NCBI RefSeq assembly: GCF_000516985.1 | Contig: NW_006917093.1 | Location: 6,047,013-6,111,012, forward strand | DNA from: Pestalotiopsis fici W106-1 | Taxonomy: Eukaryota > Ascomycota > Sordariomycetes > Amphisphaeriales > Sporocadaceae | Direction of reading: 5' to 3' | DNA: 64,000 nucleotides | Part shown: one piece after another, positions 42,628-53,934 of the stretch | Layout: each line of letters starts with the position of its first letter | How positions within the stretch are numbered: position 1 is the stretch's first letter | Notes under the pieces: generated by a model | Seen by the model: only the letters and a program-made list of their open reading frames with translations | Databases searched by the model: none | Told to the model about the DNA's origin: nothing | Translations under genes and position numbers: made by a program

Positions 42628-43367
42628 TTTCAGTCACACCCTCCGTCATGTCCAATGAGATCCTTCCACTGTTGTCATCGAAAAGCAACACTCTAGCCTA
42701 TGCAATGTAGAACTTAATGCAGTCGTCACCAACAGACCGTTGAATTTGATGGGCTCTGGATAGAGGCCAATGCATGCCGCATTTCCTGCAGCATATCTGG
42801 AGGGGAATGGGTGTGATTTGATACCGTATGACGCCGAGGCAGTAGTTGGCTACAGGCGGTTCGAGCCGGAACATTGCCTCATCTCGAGCATTTCATTTCA
42901 AGAGCGACTGTGGTGGTATGCACGGATGTGGAGGTAGATCCAATGACGGCCACGCCAGAAGACCACGCTAAAGTCATAATGTTGTTGCTTCCTTTTGAAG
43001 ATTGAACATTGGCCACCCACAGAGGCACTCGATAATGCGAGCAATCGCCACAGGCCTTCCATTAGCTCCTACTGATTCATTCAACACTGACAATAGCCCG
43101 TATATAGAACTATCACAATTAGCAGATTATCGTGGCCGCTTGGAGTATATGACGGATGAGTATGGTTCGATTATGGTTCTTCCTTTTTATAATTCCTCCC
43201 TCACGCGAAAGGTACCATACTTAGCTGTAATTACTAGGGATCTTATATAGCCAACAGATATACTAGAAAAGGGGCGACCAAGGACTCCGTTCAGCTCTCA
43301 GGACTACTATTTATATGCAGTACAGGCGCCACAGCCCTTGTCGTAGTAGTACCAAGGCTTTGCGACA
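42628..43367. other. Fragments and duplicated promoter of the 43368 gene
   Basis: Overlapping protein-like pieces in different frames occur between 42740 and 42940 (for example FDGLWIEANACRISCSISGG, and VVGYRRFEPEHCLISSISFQ), suggesting a frameshifted relic. Bases 43267-43335 match 44605-44660 (GGGGCGACC.AGGAC ... GCGCCACAGCCCTT), so the promoters of the two Zn2Cys6+C2H2 genes are duplicates. Confidence 0.4.
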
Positions 43368-44077
43368 ATGGTATCGAAGAAGAGGATATTCCCACCTTGC
43401 GATGAATGCCGTCGAAAAAAAGTGAAATGCGAGGATGTTAGTAGTGCGTGCGACCGGTGCGTGGGATTGGGCTATGATTGCGTGAGACAAGTGAGTGTTC
43501 ACTTTCGCGATCTTTATACTCACTGATGCTGAAATAAAAGTATAAGCCGGCCCATAAGTACTCCGCAGGTCTGGTCACTACGCCGACTTCAACACCGCCT
43601 CTGGAACATAACCACATAGGTGGTGACGAGGAGATGTCCATTTCGAATCAAAACTACGCTAGTAGCAACGAGCCGCAAATTATCGACAAGCCTCACACTG
43701 GATTTGTCTCGATGCTGCCTCCTCACATGATTACTTTCCTGGAGTTTCCGGTCAGCCCATCTGACTTTGTACCGACTGATCCACCACTCTGGTTCAGCAT
43801 GCAAGAGCAATTTGCTTCCAATTGGCCTGAACTTCGACAACCGCTTCCAGATCTCCCGAGCGCAGTTCATCCCTTCGAGCTCACGGCGACCCGAGTACAG
43901 CCTCAATCGCAGACAGCAGTTTGCCTCGTGGGGGAGGATGCCCCAACAGCCATCCAATGTGATCAATGCCACAAAATGTTCGAGGATGACGGGAAATTCA
44001 GGAAGCATCATGAGCGTGTGCATTTGGAGAATCCATCACCATGTTCTAAGTGCAATGCAATAGCTAGGAAATTATAA
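43368..44077 (+). CDS. Zn2Cys6 + C2H2 factor, short form
   Basis: Exons 43368-43490 and 43541-44077; intron GTGAGT..ACTGAT..AAAAG. The product is 219 residues. The zinc cluster is perfect: CDECRRKKVKC, six residues, CDRC, six residues, C (CX2CX6CX6CX2CX6C, residues 11-38). The middle is Pro/Ser-rich. Near the end is one C2H2 finger (CDQCHKMFEDDGKFRKHHERVH, residues about 185-208, broken here only by count). Then comes a CSKC that begins another finger but stops five codons later. Compared with the 44738 gene the C-terminal finger array is truncated. Likely a DNA-binding regulator. Confidence 0.8.
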
Positions 44078-44737
44078 CGTGCATCGCATTCTTGTTGTAG
44101 CAAACGCCGACACCCCTGAGTGATCGGTCTAATCTAAAGAGTATTTGCATCAAAATTTAGAGGTGCCTATGTAAAGAAGATAGAAAAGCTCGGCCGTTCA
44201 CTCCCTCACAAAGGACCCTCATAACTCGAATCGTGATGCGTTCTATAAAGATCTGTGGCAATTGCTCGCACCATCGAGTGCCTTCGTTCACGGCGCAAAA
44301 CAATATTCCAGCTCCAGCCGCCCCTGGCCCCAGCTGTGGAAAAGAAACACATCTTCTGAACCGCCGTCATATGGGATCACATTACACCCATGCCCTTCTG
44401 ATGTGCCGCAGGACAAGGATGAAGATTGCTCCGAGTGAATGATGTATATTCAAGCATTCGGTGCGCCTTCAAATACAAAAGAAATTTGTCTCTGGAGTCG
44501 GTATTGTACAGTGCGTAACGATTGGACTCGGAAAGGGAGAGTTGCATTGAATTGTGGTTCTTCCTCTTACTAGGTATCTTGTTTGAGCAAGAGGCATACC
44601 GGAAAAGGGGCGACCGAGGACCTCACTTGGCTCACATGATTACTGTTATAAGCGCCACAGCCCTTAGCATCGGAGTTGAGCTCGCTTTTTTGTCCCTGCT
44701 AAACACCAATATTGCGACAATCCATTCTTGGTTCAAT
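44078..44737. other. Intergenic; duplicated promoter
   Basis: About 660 bases. The segment 44605-44660 resembles 43267-43335 upstream of the paralogue. No gene seen. Confidence 0.45.
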
Positions 44738-46305
44738 ATGGCGAGGATGATGAAATTACGAAAGAGAGAGTTTCTGCCTTGTCATCGATGCCGTCAAAAA
44801 AGAGTCAAGTGTACGGACGTCAATGGTACGTGCGATCGGTGCAAGAGACAAGGTTTAGATTGCAAGAGACTTGTAAGTGTCTTCTCTTCATTCGTACACG
44901 CACCACTAACGTCTGATCCGATTTGGTGCAGGCCAAGAATCCCACCATACCCCGAAAAAGACTTTTTCCAGCTTGCTATGGATGTCGGGGACTCAGATTG
45001 CGATGTACAGACGTCAGTGACGCGTGCGATCGGTGCGTGAACGAGGGCTTGGATTGCAGTAGACCTGTAGGTATCTTCTCTCGATTTTGTATACACGACT
45101 AACGTCAAATCAACTAGGAGACCCTTCGAACCCGCAAAACGACGCTCAAGCCCCTCGCAAATCCACTACTAAGCCCAATAATCGAGCCCAACTATTCTCG
45201 AGCTGTCATACCGACTTCAAGTTATGACGAGGCAAACAAGACAACGCCTGGGTTCTATGACCAAGGAGACGACAAGTTACAAGCCAATAACCCACAAAAC
45301 ACGACGCCAATTTGGGCTTACTTTGAAGCAAGTAACGAGTTGCAATATGATGCTTCCTCTCTATTTCTGAATCATGCCCTGGAAGAAAACGCCCTCCGAA
45401 ATCGAAGTCAGTTCTCGAACCAATTCTACGATCCACTTTCGGTCATCCTATCTGAGCTTGCACCTTCTGTTCAATCTGCTTGGTGTGAAGAGCCGATCCA
45501 TCCTATACTACCCCTTTACCAGGATCTCTCCACGGAGCCGTTCATCAGCCCACTTGAGTTTGTCTCGTCCGAACAACCAGTCCCAGTCGATTTGTCTACC
45601 GACTGGCCAGTACTTCCACTACCGCTGCCAGAGCCATCGTTTGCGCAAGAAATCCAGTCGCAGGTCTATTCGTTCGAGCCTACAACGAATCTGATGCAGT
45701 TTGGCTTGTCGAGACCCTCCCAGCCAGTGGCTTGCGTGGCGGAAGGAATGGGTTCATCCCTAGTATTCCGCGATACAACGCCATGGCTGGGATCTGTCTA
45801 CCCGCAACAGCAGCAGCAACAACAGGGCCCAATCGCGTTGGGTTCGGGATCGTCGGCCGCCATCGACAGGCAAGGACAATTTCTTTGCGGTTGTTCGAAG
45901 TCGTACCCAAGGAAGGCCGCCTTGAATCGTCACATCTTGCTTGCGCATGTTCATGAACAATCACGATGTGACCAATGCCCGTCAGTATTTCAGAACCCTC
46001 AGAAACTTAAACGTCACATGTCTGTGCATGTTTATGAACCATCAAAATGTGACCAATGCCCGGAAATATTCCAGAACGCTGAAAAACTTAAACTTCACAT
46101 TCGGAGGCGACATGTCGTCACACCAGCGTATTGCTATAAATGCAAAAAAAGGTACAGAAGCGCAACCTGTTTGCAACGGCATAACCGCAATCAACATTCA
46201 TCAAAGCTTTTCACGTGCGAGTTTTGCAATCAGGTTGTACAAAGCAAAGAAAAGTTAACTCGACACAAACGCAAGCACAAAAAACATGTCCAATTTGCTC
46301 CCTAG
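44738..46305 (+). CDS. Factor with two tandem Zn2Cys6 domains and five C2H2 fingers
   Basis: Exons 44738-44872, 44932-45066 and 45118-46305; 485 residues. Exons 1 and 2 are both exactly 135 bases and each encodes one complete zinc cluster: CHRCRQKRVKC..CDRC..C and CYGCRGLRLRC..CDRC..C (CX2CX6CX6CX2CX6C). The two introns also resemble each other, so this is an exon-plus-intron tandem duplication. The middle (residues 95-330) is acidic and Pro-rich, like an activation region. Five C2H2 fingers end the protein: an atypical CGC-type, then CDQC..H..H, CDQC..H..H, CYKC..H..H and CEFC..H..H. Expected nuclear and DNA-binding. Confidence 0.85.
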
Positions 46306-46562
46306 TTACCTGGTCAGATAATTAAAATATGCAGTTTCTTGCTCATCTTTATCCATAGCTTTCTCTTTCCCAATTGATTGTGACTTGTCCATCCGCTTAC
46401 ACAGGAGTTTGGAATTCATGCACAGAGCAATCAGGAATCCGAAACTGCCAGCGGCCATAGTCAGATAGGCACTTCGGCGCAGGATTTTCGCATCAGTAGT
46501 GGCGGGCAGTTTCCAAGCAGAGGTTCCATGATAGCTATGGAGACGGATATACCTCCCATCTG
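46306..46562 (-). pseudogene. C-terminal fragment of an MFS transporter
   Basis: On the minus strand the sequence reads QMGGISVSIAIMEPLL, then after a frameshift ILRRSAYLTMAAGSFGFLIAL and a charged tail to a stop at 46306. It matches the last 85 residues of the intact transporter at 48974-50688 (QMGGISVSLAIMQPVL, VLRRSAWLTLAAGSV). The upstream nine-tenths of the gene is absent. The fragment begins next to the stop of the 44738 gene. Confidence 0.85.
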
Positions 46563-47184
46563 TGCCGACCGCTGACCAACCTCGCTTGTTGGCCGTACAG
46601 CTTGCATGTATTCAAGATAGAGGACAGGGGATTTCCGCATCCCAAGGTCTCGAACACACGACAGACATGACTAGGGTGAAATTGCGTCGAGTCTAAGTCG
46701 TTTTCTTCGTTGTATCCAATGAAACCCGCTTCTGATCCCACGACATGGGCACCATGATGCAAGCCCATATGTACTGTGAACTCGTACTGTGAACTCTTCA
46801 CAGTACCCGATAGGCCCATCCCGACCCTGGACACTCGAAGGCCAATGTCGTACAACAACCTTCCTCCATAGGGGGTGTGGCTTGATATTGAGAAAGTGAC
46901 CAACCTCTTGGAAGGTTTGGGGTATGTACACACCAGATGCTGCTATATTGAACCATTTCTAGCATGAAAGCCGGAAGAGGCAAGTTTTAGTTTTGACGAG
47001 TTCACGCACTTGATTGGCTTCTGTGACCTCGCTTGGAGAGCACAAAGCCGACAATTCCTTCCTATGTCACTGAAAAATCGCTTCTCCAATCAAGTATATA
47101 TCTTTGACCATCCAGCCTTTGTTGGATGTGAACGACTCAACTATTGTACTTCTACCATACCCTTTCACAACTTTGGGCACCGTT
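46563..47184. other. Relic region between duplicated units
   Basis: Bases 46598-46696 (plus) match the 3' coding end of the 41720 gene. The remainder to 47184 holds only short frames and the promoter of the C2H2 gene. Confidence 0.5.
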
Positions 47185-48349
47185 ATGGAAGTTCAAATGC
47201 ACGCCCATCGGCAATTCCTGCGTTCAATGCCTGAACTCGGGAACGGCTTGCGACAAAGAATGCAAAAGCATCCCGAAGATGAAGTAGCGCCGCTCTTAGA
47301 TCTCGAAGAGGCAAAAACCGAGCGACAAACCATCAAGCCACCCTTAGATTGCGATTATGGCGGGTCACAGGCCAAAGAGCTGGGTAAGTTGATTACAGCG
47401 AAGAAGAGACTTGAATTTTGACATCTAATTAGGTACGACTTGTTTGGCCAACCACGACCAGATTGCGCCGCAATTCTTCCCTCCACCTCCTCTTGGCCTC
47501 CAAAAACAGGATCAGTTTCTGGCGGAGCACCCTGCTTTAAACTTTTGGGATGCGAGAACAGTCTTCATGATGACCCCGCACCAAAGTCTGTGTCGTCGAG
47601 ATTCCTCTCCGTCGTGGGCTCGTCCTGGCCTCCATCCAGAACTCCCGGGGGTTCCTTTTCAGGCTTCGAGCCAGATACTTGGATCAACCGATGAGCAGTC
47701 ATTGCACGCCCAGCAGATCGATTTCACTGATAATTGGACTGGACCTCAACCTATACTACCATCTCCAGAATTGTCTCCTCCCCAAGGTCTAGATCCCCAG
47801 AGATCCGGAGTGGGTAACTTAACAACCGACGTCTACTCGAATGCAGAGTTCGCTATGGCCTCTCAGCAGCTCACATGTGCTGCCAAACTGGATCTCTCTG
47901 GAATCGTCCTAAAACCGTCACCAGGGAGTCAACCAGGGTTATGTCCTCTATGCGAGAAAGCATACATGAATGTCAAAAGTCATATGGATGATGTGCACAC
48001 GCAAGAGCCTTTGGTATGCAGTCTATGCTGTCGTTCATTTAACAGCAAAAGCGCATTAAGAAAGCACACGGAGAAGAGTCGTCAAGGGAAAGATTGCAGG
48101 GAAGTGTCATGTCCGCACTGTCATCAATGTTGCTACGACGCTGAAGCTTTACAAAAGCATATCTCGATCAAACATACACAATTGTGGTGCACAATGTGCC
48201 CAAGAACATTTGAGAATCAGCCAGCCCTAACTCGGCACAACCACAATGTCCATTTGGGAGGGGATTATTCATGTTCTGAATGCATGGCAGTATTCAAAGC
48301 CGCCAAAACACTGAAAAACCATGTTCGAGAGGTACATAATTTGCGATAG
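47185..48349 (+). CDS. C2H2 zinc-finger protein
   Basis: Exons 47185-47383 and 47433-48349; the intron is GTAAGT..TTGAC/CTAAT..TTAG, 49 nt. The product is 371 residues. A disordered Pro/Ser-rich region is followed by five zinc fingers from about residue 235: CPLC..H..H (short), CSLC..H, CPHC..H..H, CTMC..H..H and CSEC..H..H. Unlike its neighbours at 43368 and 44738 it has no Zn2Cys6 cluster in the proposed exon 1. The start is therefore uncertain, and an upstream exon carrying one was looked for and not found. Probably a paralogue that lost the cluster. Confidence 0.75.
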
Positions 48350-48719
48350 TATCAAGAAGCTGCATTTTCTTCACTCATGTTCATCTTCTACCGGTTTCCT
48401 TTGTTGCAATGATTGGAGAGTCACTACATCAAGACCTTAAATTTAGGACTCCGGGCTTGGGCGATCCCGTCTGGGTTCGACCTGGAGTTGTTCTGGCCAA
48501 CCCAATGGATCAATCTCAATGCCGATTCTACGGTCGTTCTGACGTTGGACGTGAGCGCTCAGTCCTAGAGCCATGATCATCCACGCTATCAGCTGGAGTC
48601 TGTGTTATGGATGATTGCAGACGAATCGCCCTTGGCTACGTATAAGCAATTGCCAGACACTAGACACATGCTTGTACCATGGCAGGCACAATTTGCTTGA
48701 GGGGATTGCATATGAACAC

Positions 48720-48908
48720 AGATTCGCCAGCATTATGTGTTCCCTGCCGGGTCAAGGTGGAATACAGACAGGTTCTATAAAAGCATATCTATCATACTCA
48801 GGAGCATGGGCAAAAAGGCACACGAATCGAGTACATGATAAAAAGACAGTAGCGTGTTCCCAATGCCAGAAAAACTGCAAGAACGCCATGGCTCTTAAGG
48901 GCCAAGTC
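48720..48908 (+). pseudogene. C2H2 finger relic
   Basis: A finger with all its ligands (CVPC...KHIYHTQEH) is interrupted by an in-frame TAA between the conserved Leu and Lys. The next finger (KRHTNRVHD, then CSQCQKNCKNAMALKGQ) is in another frame, and its histidine is replaced by Gln. This is the remains of a fourth member of the local C2H2 family. Confidence 0.7.
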
Positions 48909-48973
48909 ACGGACAAGCCTGCACCACTGGGGACTTTTCAATGCCTGTGGGATGACCTGTTCAAATATGCCCT

Positions 48974-50688
48974 TCAATTTTTGGATGATCCAGGGTTGTC
49001 ATCACCTATTGCCTTTTCATGTTCCGATAATTGCGACTCCGCTTGCGTATGCAGTGGCAATCTCTTGAATTGCATACAAAGTGCAGCCAAGAATATGACA
49101 CTACCAGCAGCCAAAGTGAGCCAGGCGCTTCGGCGCAAGACTTGGCCATATGTAGTGGTGATTAAGTTTTGATATCTCGCAAGCACGGGTTGCATGATCG
49201 CCAATGAGACAGAAATACCACCCATCTGGGACATATTAAAAACGGAGACCGCACTGCTTCGTAGGTCGTGTGGCAGAAATCCGTCCTCGGACTGTAACAT
49301 CACATAGCTCATGGGCAATGCAGCCTGCCAAATCAATCCGAACCCGGCGGCAGATTCCGCGAGGGAGAGCAAGAACAACTTCCCAAATGAGTCGACTGAT
49401 TGCTGTATGCATGAGCCACCAATCATGAGGAGTGACCCGAAGACGAATACAAATGGGTAAGGAATCTTGACAAGTAAATATCCAGATATGATCGTAGTGG
49501 CGATCATAGGCCCAAGGAGCGCCATCAAAGTGATTGCTGTTTCCATCGTGGACCGACCGCTGCTGGTAGAGAAGACTGTTGCCTGGAAAATCGTCGCCCC
49601 ATAACCAAGTGAAGCAAGCGCCGTGCAGAGAAAGGACAAAGCCAGGCACCTTTCGCGACACGACATGATTGACAAAATGCTGTAGCGTCGTGCCCTTCTT
49701 CGCCTGAATTGCTGAAAAACGAAGAGAACGAGGAAGGAGCCGAACAGCAGCCAACCCAGGATAGTCCTTGCCTTGGGCTTGTCCAGGCGCGATTCGGAAC
49801 AAGCCCAAAAAACCAAGAACATAAGTATGATCCAGAGACTATCTCCGATTAGGTCGCTATGCTCTTGGATATGCGATGCGATTTTGTCGACCGTGGGAAT
49901 CACTTCTTGCGATTTCTGAATAAGGTTGAGGCTAGGGTATCCGAGCATGAAAAAGAGCATAGTGGCAGCAGAAAGAGGCGTCGTAATTAAGAAGGCCTAT
50001 TACGTCAGTCTTTTGCAGAACATAGGAGATTGGAGAGTCGAACCCATTTCCAGGTCAGATGTTCTGACAAAGCGCCAGCGATGAGTGGCCCAGAGAAGAA
50101 GCCCATGGCAAAAAAAGTCCAAATGATACCTTGGAGAGTCGGGCGTCCGGAGGGGGCCTGATGCGCATTGTACGAAAGTGCTCTGTTTGGAGTTAGTCTA
50201 GGTAGACAGGCTGAGATGGCGGAACTTGCATTTGATGTAACGAGACAGAGCCAACAGACATTATGATGCGGCCAAGTAGGAATACCTCGATGCGCTGAGC
50301 CGTGCCAGCCAGACATGAGCCCAGCAAGCTACAGAGACAAGAAGCCACACCTAACCACCTCAGATCACAGAGCATCACAAGATCTCTCAGCATCGGGGAT
50401 AAGGCGGCTCCGCCAAGAAAGAATGCCAGATTGACCAGGGTCGAGTTCCCGAATGTCTCATGGAGTGGGCTTTGGAGGATGGCAGCACTGGTGAGTTCAT
50501 AGCCTGAAGCAATGGTCAGTTGATGGAGGTACGGTGTTGAACGTATGAAACAAACCACGAAGGAAGAGGATTATTGAGTTTCCACAGAGAATGATCGGTC
50601 CGAAATCATTGATTCGTGCTGCTAGCTTCTGGTGATTATTGAGAAGCTGGACGACCAGCGCCTGCTGCTTCAAGAATTTCCAAATCAT
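48974..50688 (-). CDS. Major facilitator superfamily transporter, DHA2/toxin-efflux-like
   Basis: Four exons: 50688-50556, 50503-50230, 50182-50044 and 49996-48974; 522 residues. At least ten hydrophobic helices are visible. Recognisable blocks are RIIMSVGSVSLHQIALSY where the R..QG.G..G.....A signature usually sits, the FAMGFFSGPLIAGALSEHLTWKWAFLI motif C region, a long central loop, and a C-terminal half with SQMGGISVSLAI. Intron 2 starts with GCAAGT, a GC-AG intron. The N-terminus is short, so the first helix may be incomplete. Expected plasma-membrane efflux of a small molecule. Adjacent zinc-finger factors are candidate regulators. Confidence 0.8.
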
Positions 50689-50999
50689 CTTTGTCGATAA
50701 ATGATTTGAGGTACGGATTTTTGCTTGACAAACAGAATGTGGCAGACCAATGAAACTTATACCGGGCGGTTGCAGGGCCTGGCATGATGCTAAATTTAGC
50801 AGGATGTGCCATAGACTTGGATCACGGCGCTTAAAAGGCAAACTTCCTGTTTCCAAAAATGGAGAAATGGCAAACAAGATTGTCGAAAATGGTAATCGAT
50901 CTCAAAGATACGTACTTTTCGGTACATTTACTAGTACACAATGTCGCCAGCCGATACTGGTAAATAGAAGACGTCGCAAATCACGTAGTTTTAGTACGT

Positions 51000-51280
51000 T
51001 TACCAGTAGCTAGAAGTCACTTTCCGTTTTACCAGTACAGTCATCAGTAGAAGTCACTCTACGTTTTACATACAGTCATGACCAGTAAAGAGAAGTCACT
51101 TTCCGGATTTTACCAGTCACAGTGAAGAGAAGACGAATTTCCGATTTTTACCAGTACATTGACGACCAGTAAAGAGAAGATTTCTCATTCACGACCAGTA
51201 AAGAGAAGCCAGACTTCCGATTTTACCAGTACAGTCATGCAGACAACCCTTCAGATTGAGCACGATTATTTACCAGTCGC
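51000..51280. repeat. ACCAGT-containing promoter array
   Basis: ACCAGT occurs nine times on the plus strand between 51002 and 51277, and once inverted at 50956. It sits in imperfect modules of roughly 30-45 bases that combine ACCAGTAAAGAGAAG with CACTTTCCGATTTT. The array ends about 60 bases before the DUF3723 start and lies between it and the divergent MFS gene (50688). Confidence 0.85.
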
Positions 51281-51337
51281 AATCCCTGGTAATCTTAGGC
51301 ATCCAGCTGTTGGATGTACTGGTAATTGCAATCTGTC

Positions 51338-53923
51338 ATGGGTACATGCAAAAATGATTACTCTAAACTGCTTGCGGGTTTTGTTGCGGTGCCCATCTCC
51401 CTGCTAGATTTCGATGCACGAGGCCATTGCCCTCGGCAGGTGGATCGGCGCATCCAATCTCGACTGCGCGATGTGTTCGAGGTCAACTTCGAGCCTGGCA
51501 TCTCTGCCAACCATGTGGACGGCATCTTGAATGAGAGGGAACTATCGAATATCCTCTCTGAAGTTGGCGTCTCGGCACAGGAACTAAAGCAGACCCTTCA
51601 CAGTGGGATCTATCCCCGCGTGGAACGAACTCGAATATGGTGCCCGCATGGCCGTCACCGAATTGAAACAGCGATTGATGTATTCGGTGCTGAGTCATGC
51701 TGGATTGTGCAATTGTATTGCATTCCCAATAGCTTTACCAGTGAAGCCAGGAGGGCGATCGTCCAGGGTCTGTCTGAGCGGTACAGCCCACAATTTGCGC
51801 ATTCGGACGGTGAGGTCTTTTGCAATGCACGGCGCCACCATGCTAGCGAGCGACAGGTGCAGAGCTGGTCTGTCAGACTGACGCCGTGCAAGAGGATCAG
51901 CCTGCGCATGCTGTTGGGGGAGAAATCGAGGATGAAGATGTATCGGCAGATCGGAGGGGCGACTGCCCCAGCAACTGTCCTAGAGGCTTTCGACAAACTC
52001 ATGGTCTTCCCAGGTCTTTGGGAGGGACTCCAGCTTGGCAACATACATAAACATCTCGCTCTGCGCTGCAACGAGCAGATTGTCGCGTACCTAGACCACA
52101 TCTACCGCGTGTGGGACCGGATTGCGGGCGGTGATCAGAGCGCGCGGCGCTACGTCGACATCGATACCGTCAGGCATTTGCAGTCTCTCGCGCCCGAGGC
52201 AAGTACGGTCGACCGTGCAACCATATGCGATCTTATGGATCAACGGCAAATCTTTGCGGAGGCATACGATCCGGCTCTCCGAGAAGAGATCAAGCAGCGG
52301 TTGCTTGGCCTGCGCACTGTCATCCCCACCATTCGATCTTTCCATGAGAACATGAAGCTCCTCACGATTCTGGTCAAGATCCTGAGGCAATATTTGATCC
52401 CACACAAACCGAAATCACAATTGATCGCCGGGCTGGCCGAAGACTGGCAACCTCCCCAAACTTCGTTGGTCGAAGTGCATGAAGGTATTTTCCATACCAC
52501 CACGTCGCCTCCCTCATTTTCGCTCGCTTGGCAGCAGATGGTGTTGATGGCGTTGCGAAATTTCCCAAGCCTCTGCAATGAGTCACCCAAGCAAGACGGG
52601 AAGGACTGCATGCGCGCTAATGTACAGCCATCGTCCGTCAATGCACTCTATCAAAGTGCGAAGTTGCTGGGCTTTTCCAATCGCATCATCGACGAGCATG
52701 TTCACTCCTCTCTGCATGAGCAAGACGGGCCAGCAGCGTCGGCGGTGAATGATGGTCCAATGGATGTCGAAGTCAAGATTGCCAAAAGAAGACTGGGCAG
52801 GCCCCATTCTCGCATTTTTCGCCAGATTCAGAGAATTGCATTCTTCCCGCAGCTGCACGCCGCTACGCCTACAAGGCCCACGGTTGCCTACATCCACAAG
52901 GATCTGCTTTCGGCGTTCATAAGGCTGGCTTGTTTCGAGCCATCCCACGAGCCTCGAGTCATTTCCATCTGGGGACGTTCACGAGATGGTGCCGCGCAGC
53001 CTGCGCTACAACAGCCCACTAGTCCTCACATCGAAGTCGAGGCAGTACAGGTCATAGATCTGGGCCAGCATCGCGGGACCCAGACTGATGGGGTCTATCA
53101 AATGCACACTGCTGCGGAAGAGGCGGCAGGCTCCCCCGAAATTGATGTTCGGCTAGACGCGGCGGCGCGGAGCGTTACTGAGCTGGATGGCCAAGGAGTT
53201 GAAGTGATGAACTCTTGGCAGCCATCGTTCGACAGCCCAACTACCTCGCAGCAAGCGTTGACCCCTGCCGCGCGCAGCGACGACGACCGATCGCTTTTGC
53301 AGACACCGACAAGTCGAACGCGCCCAAATACTTCTGGTCTGTCGCGTTTCGGCAGCTCTCTGACAGGCGGACCAATACTTGCCGACGCCACCAGCTGGAG
53401 TGTGGGAACCCAAAGTGATGCGTCGCGGTCGTTGCTTCACACTCCCTTGCATGAAGCGACCCCTCTCCCTAGGTATTCATCAAGATCATTGCTCAGCACC
53501 CCCCGCCCATCACTTAGCGGCACTGTCCCTCCTGACGACATACCCCTCATCGGTGATCAACCCAGGTCGTTGCTCCAGACTCCAGAACGCTTCTCGGTCG
53601 CGAGGTCATCCTTGACGTCAGACTTAGACCACATGCAAGGTAGGGAGGAAGTTGGAGGGATAGTCGTGTCCGAACATCCGAGCATTTCCGAACCCACATC
53701 ACCTCTTCTGAGACCTCGATCTGTCGAGTCCATTGCCACTCTGATGGAGGATGATGAGATGGTTAGTATCGATTTGACACCACCAGCCATGACCCTTAGC
53801 TTTGACTACACAGCCTGGGACTCTCCTGCGATTCGCAGCGAGAGCGAGAGAACCATCCTGGAAACACCACGAGGGAGTGTACATGAAGGGTTTTCTGACA
53901 GCGGGAGTGAGTACCTGGTATAG
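51338..53923 (+). CDS. DUF3723-family protein
   Basis: Single exon from ATG 51338, 861 residues. The N-terminal 420 residues match fungal DUF3723: RIWCPHGRHRIETAID, FPGLWEGLQLGNIHKHLALRC, then EQIVAYLDHIYRVWDRI and IPTIRSFHENMK. A linker with a second conserved block (SLAWQQMVLMALRNFP) follows. The C-terminal third is disordered and holds five copies of a (R)(S/T)(L/I)LxTP motif, starting at nucleotides 53288, 53426, 53483, 53564 and 53849. Function unknown. DUF3723 genes are known as recurring accessory genes in fungal genomes, including Starship cargo. An array of ACCAGT repeats precedes the start. Confidence 0.85.
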   Translation: MGTCKNDYSKLLAGFVAVPISLLDFDARGHCPRQVDRRIQSRLRDVFEVNFEPGISANHVDGILNERELSNILSEVGVSAQELKQTLHSGIYPRVERTRIWCPHGRHRIETAIDVFGAESCWIVQLYCIPNSFTSEARRAIVQGLSERYSPQFAHSDGEVFCNARRHHASERQVQSWSVRLTPCKRISLRMLLGEKSRMKMYRQIGGATAPATVLEAFDKLMVFPGLWEGLQLGNIHKHLALRCNEQIVAYLDHIYRVWDRIAGGDQSARRYVDIDTVRHLQSLAPEASTVDRATICDLMDQRQIFAEAYDPALREEIKQRLLGLRTVIPTIRSFHENMKLLTILVKILRQYLIPHKPKSQLIAGLAEDWQPPQTSLVEVHEGIFHTTTSPPSFSLAWQQMVLMALRNFPSLCNESPKQDGKDCMRANVQPSSVNALYQSAKLLGFSNRIIDEHVHSSLHEQDGPAASAVNDGPMDVEVKIAKRRLGRPHSRIFRQIQRIAFFPQLHAATPTRPTVAYIHKDLLSAFIRLACFEPSHEPRVISIWGRSRDGAAQPALQQPTSPHIEVEAVQVIDLGQHRGTQTDGVYQMHTAAEEAAGSPEIDVRLDAAARSVTELDGQGVEVMNSWQPSFDSPTTSQQALTPAARSDDDRSLLQTPTSRTRPNTSGLSRFGSSLTGGPILADATSWSVGTQSDASRSLLHTPLHEATPLPRYSSRSLLSTPRPSLSGTVPPDDIPLIGDQPRSLLQTPERFSVARSSLTSDLDHMQGREEVGGIVVSEHPSISEPTSPLLRPRSVESIATLMEDDEMVSIDLTPPAMTLSFDYTAWDSPAIRSESERTILETPRGSVHEGFSDSGSEYLV

Positions 53924-53934
53924 CTGCCAGGATT

